Source of the DNA: Prevotella sp. UBA2456
Lineage (GTDB): Bacteria > Bacteroidota > Bacteroidia > Bacteroidales > Bacteroidaceae
Length of the DNA: 23,793 nt
NCBI GenBank assembly: GCA_002342415.1
Contig: DDPY01000001.1
Location: 1 to 23,793 of the forward strand
Direction: 5' to 3'
Part shown: positions 21,689-23,793 of the stretch, piece after piece
Position numbering within the stretch: position 1 is the first letter of the stretch
Layout: each line of letters starts with the position of its first letter
Notes under the pieces: generated by a model
The model's database searches: none
The model's input: only the letters and a program-made list of their open reading frames with translations
Told to the model about the DNA's origin: nothing
Program-made: the position numbers and the translations under genes

Positions 21689-23719
21689 ATGAACAAGGCA
21701 GAGGAACAGCAGTTTGCGATACTCTCATCCAACTATCGAAGTGAGCAGGAAGAGAGACGCAAGGCCCAGAAGAAAGCAAGTCTTCTGGAGCAGGAGAACT
21801 CTGCCCTTAAGTCCAAGAATGAGGACATGCAAAGGCGACTCAATGAGAAGATGGACGAGGTTGCTGATACCGTCAGGCAGATGGCCCAGTTCATGATGGG
21901 CAAAGGGCCTGTTACTCTATCTGACTCCTTAAGAGATGCAATAGTAGCTGGAGTAAAGGAAGAGTTTGAGGCAAAGCTTCGTGAAGAGCGTGAGGCTCAT
22001 TCCAAAGAGATGCAGTCTTTGAAGGATCAGTTTGCCCTGATGCTTGCGGCCAAGGATAATGAGATAGCAGCATTAAAGGCTAGGAATGGTGAAGATCAAG
22101 GTGATTCCCATGGTACAACTAATCCCGGGCGGCCTGTCCCTGAGGGAATGGCTCCTGAAGATCGCATCAAGCAGTTGGAGCAGCAGAAGAATAAATATGC
22201 CATAGATGCCTATGGACAGGGTACTGAGTCTGAGAAATACAATCACGGCTGTCAGGAACCTGTTAAGGCAGATGATTTGGATCTCGAAGGTGTGGACGTA
22301 CCCGATGAGCGCTGTGCTGAGATTGCTAAGCAAGTAATGGAGGCTGCCAAACAGCGCAAGAATATGAAGGGCGTAGAAAAGCCCCGTAATCCCCAGCCTT
22401 TAGAGGAAGCAGCACTGAATGACAAGGATTGTCAGATTATCCTTACTCCAGAAGGCCTTCCCGATGACGCAGAGGAGCTTGAGCCTGAAATCTCTACCCG
22501 TTACTTTTGGGTGGAAGGCCACTTCAGATGCAAGTTGGTTGTCCGTAGGAAATTCAAGGATCCACGGGGGAGATACTATTATATCAATCTACCTGAGAAA
22601 TACAAGAATCCGATGGGACGTACTGAGGCTACAGAGTCAGTTATAGCTTTGGTTTACATGTTGCATGGTGAACAAAGGATGACGGATTCGGAAATAGTCA
22701 CATTTCTAAAGAGTAAGGGTCTCAACTTCAGCGAGAGTGCTGTCAAGAATTGGATAAAGAAGGCGGCAGACATACTTGCTCCTCTTGATGAACCAACCCA
22801 AGAAGAGATACTGGCAACGGGTAATGACCATGTTGACGAGTCAGGCATAGAGGTTTGTGACCAGCGTCTGCCGAATAAAGGTGAGAAGGAAGAAGATGTA
22901 GAGATGGACAAGCACTACTTTGACAGGTGGATGTTCTGCCATCATGCAGACAGCATAAAACTTACTCAGTTTGTGTTCTTTGAGCGTGGTCGTAGGACCA
23001 GGAAGGCTGTGGAGGCCTACCTCTCGAATGCTAAGAAGCGTCTTTTTGTCAATAGTGACGGATGTTCTATTTATAAGTGCTACGATGTCACCGTTAAAGA
23101 CCTTGAGAAATGCTCAGAGATTACTGACATCATCATAAGGGTGTCTTGTCTGGTGCATATGCGCAGACCATTCTTTAAGCTGAAGGACTGCTCACAGGAT
23201 GCTATTGACATAGTGCATCTGGCTGATGAGGTCTTCCATCTGGACAAACAGATAAAGGCGACTTATAAGGAAGACTTTGAAAAGATCGCGCAGGAGCGAG
23301 TCCTGCAGATAGGCCCGATACTCCAAAGTATCAAAGATAAGCTCGACATACTAGAAAAAGAACTTGACCAGACGAAGGAACCTGAGCTGGTCAAGGCTGT
23401 GAAGTATGCCAAGAAGGAATATCCCTGTCTGTTGCACTGCTTGAAGAATGGCGCACTTGACTTTTCAAATAATAGCGTCGAGAGGGAAATACGTAGGCTG
23501 GCGAAGTACCGTAATAATAGTTTCTTTGTCGGTAGTCCCCAAGGCGGTGCCCGTCTTGCCAGGACACTGACAATCTTTGCAAACTGCAAGGCCTACAACA
23601 TCGACCCATACAAGTATCTGTGTGACGTGTTCCGTCGCATCAAGACTACAGCCAAGGATCAGTTGGTCAACTTGGTTGCCCATAAGTGGCAACCACAAAT
23701 GGCACCTGCCATCTATTAA
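21689..23719 (+). CDS. tnpC: IS66 family transposase (TnpC, DDE type)
   Basis: This 676-aa transposase catalyses excision and insertion of the element. It has an N-terminal coiled coil (about residues 5-60), a charged linker, and a DDE catalytic domain from about residue 290. Likely catalytic residues are Asp383 (VDESGIEV), Asp457 (NSDGCSIY) and Glu598 (NNSVEREIR), the last followed by the conserved FVGSPQGGARLA and DPYKYLCDVF tail. A CxxC-type zinc finger seen before the DDE domain in many IS66 transposases is not visible. The ATG at 21689 fits the promoter just upstream; an in-frame ATG at 21662 would add nine residues if transcription comes from tnpB. The frame is intact. Confidence 0.93.
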   Translation: MNKAEEQQFAILSSNYRSEQEERRKAQKKASLLEQENSALKSKNEDMQRRLNEKMDEVADTVRQMAQFMMGKGPVTLSDSLRDAIVAGVKEEFEAKLREEREAHSKEMQSLKDQFALMLAAKDNEIAALKARNGEDQGDSHGTTNPGRPVPEGMAPEDRIKQLEQQKNKYAIDAYGQGTESEKYNHGCQEPVKADDLDLEGVDVPDERCAEIAKQVMEAAKQRKNMKGVEKPRNPQPLEEAALNDKDCQIILTPEGLPDDAEELEPEISTRYFWVEGHFRCKLVVRRKFKDPRGRYYYINLPEKYKNPMGRTEATESVIALVYMLHGEQRMTDSEIVTFLKSKGLNFSESAVKNWIKKAADILAPLDEPTQEEILATGNDHVDESGIEVCDQRLPNKGEKEEDVEMDKHYFDRWMFCHHADSIKLTQFVFFERGRRTRKAVEAYLSNAKKRLFVNSDGCSIYKCYDVTVKDLEKCSEITDIIIRVSCLVHMRRPFFKLKDCSQDAIDIVHLADEVFHLDKQIKATYKEDFEKIAQERVLQIGPILQSIKDKLDILEKELDQTKEPELVKAVKYAKKEYPCLLHCLKNGALDFSNNSVEREIRRLAKYRNNSFFVGSPQGGARLARTLTIFANCKAYNIDPYKYLCDVFRRIKTTAKDQLVNLVAHKWQPQMAPAIY

Positions 23720-23773
23720 ATCCGAATCAAAATTTTAAAGATTACTAAAAATATGGTTTTATAGGCCTTAACG

Positions 23774-23793
23774 GGTCTAAAATGACCGCTTAC
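23774..23793 (-). repeat. IS66 right terminal inverted repeat
   Basis: The reverse complement of 23774-23793 is identical to 20689-20708. It ends exactly at the window edge. The 54 bp between the tnpC stop and this repeat hold no feature. Confidence 0.95.

Larger units (their letters stand above)
20689..23793 (+). mobile_element. Complete IS66-family insertion sequence
   Basis: A 3105-bp element bounded by identical 20-bp terminal inverted repeats beginning GTAAGCGG, the typical start of IS66-family ends. It carries the three-gene set tnpA, tnpB and tnpC in the usual order, all open. The right repeat ends on the last base of the window, so the expected 8-bp target duplication (left copy would be GTTTTGCC, 20681-20688) cannot be checked. 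The intact ORFs and identical ends suggest a recent or active copy. Confidence 0.93.

Overview
The window looks like chromosomal DNA of a Prevotella-type member of the Bacteroidales. Nearly every gene start has the Bacteroidetes promoter box (TAnnTTTG, often with TTTG about 20 bp upstream) and few have a strong Shine-Dalgarno. A GH10 xylanase/CE1 feruloyl esterase fusion closely matches the known Xyn10D-Fae1A enzyme of rumen Prevotella. yicC-gmk-nadD are adjacent, and a UpxY/NusG-like protein and an IS66-type element of Bacteroidetes character are present. Species cannot be fixed from the sequence alone.

Layout. 1-800: the tail of an unidentified ORF, one small basic protein and a probable gene remnant. 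836-3825: two overlapping membrane Cache/HAMP histidine-kinase paralogues. The first has lost the catalytic domain and the phospho-accepting His; the second looks complete. 3974-6169: the secreted xylanase/feruloyl esterase. 6285-8351: metG. 8359-14791: a surface-polysaccharide region, with an acyltransferase (-), a three-gene GC-rich operon (DUF6492-type transferase, GT2 transferase, flippase; +), a LicD-type transferase (-) and a Core-2/I-branching GT14 transferase (+). 14776-16886: yicC-gmk-nadD on the minus strand. 17041-19397: a roughly 600-nt structured leader followed by an unusually long UpxY/NusG-like protein. 19689-20692: a two-gene unit of unknown function whose second gene is cut by an IS66 element. 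That element fills 20689-23793, exactly to the last base of the window.

The most unusual theme is short-period tandem repeats (7, 11 and 15 nt) at gene boundaries. Three GTAAGAG/GTGAGAG tracts begin at, and supply, the TAA stop of the gene before them. A 14-copy 7-nt tract is translated as the N-terminus of NadD. A 15-nt tract encodes the C-terminus of the NusG-like protein. Immediately after it, an 11-nt repeat is arranged as two opposed arms that can fold into a very long hairpin. The best candidates for new biology are the structured leader with its 573-residue NusG-like protein, the repeat-embedded nadD start and the His-less kinase partner.

All calls come from reading the sequence and remembered family motifs; no database search or folding program was run.
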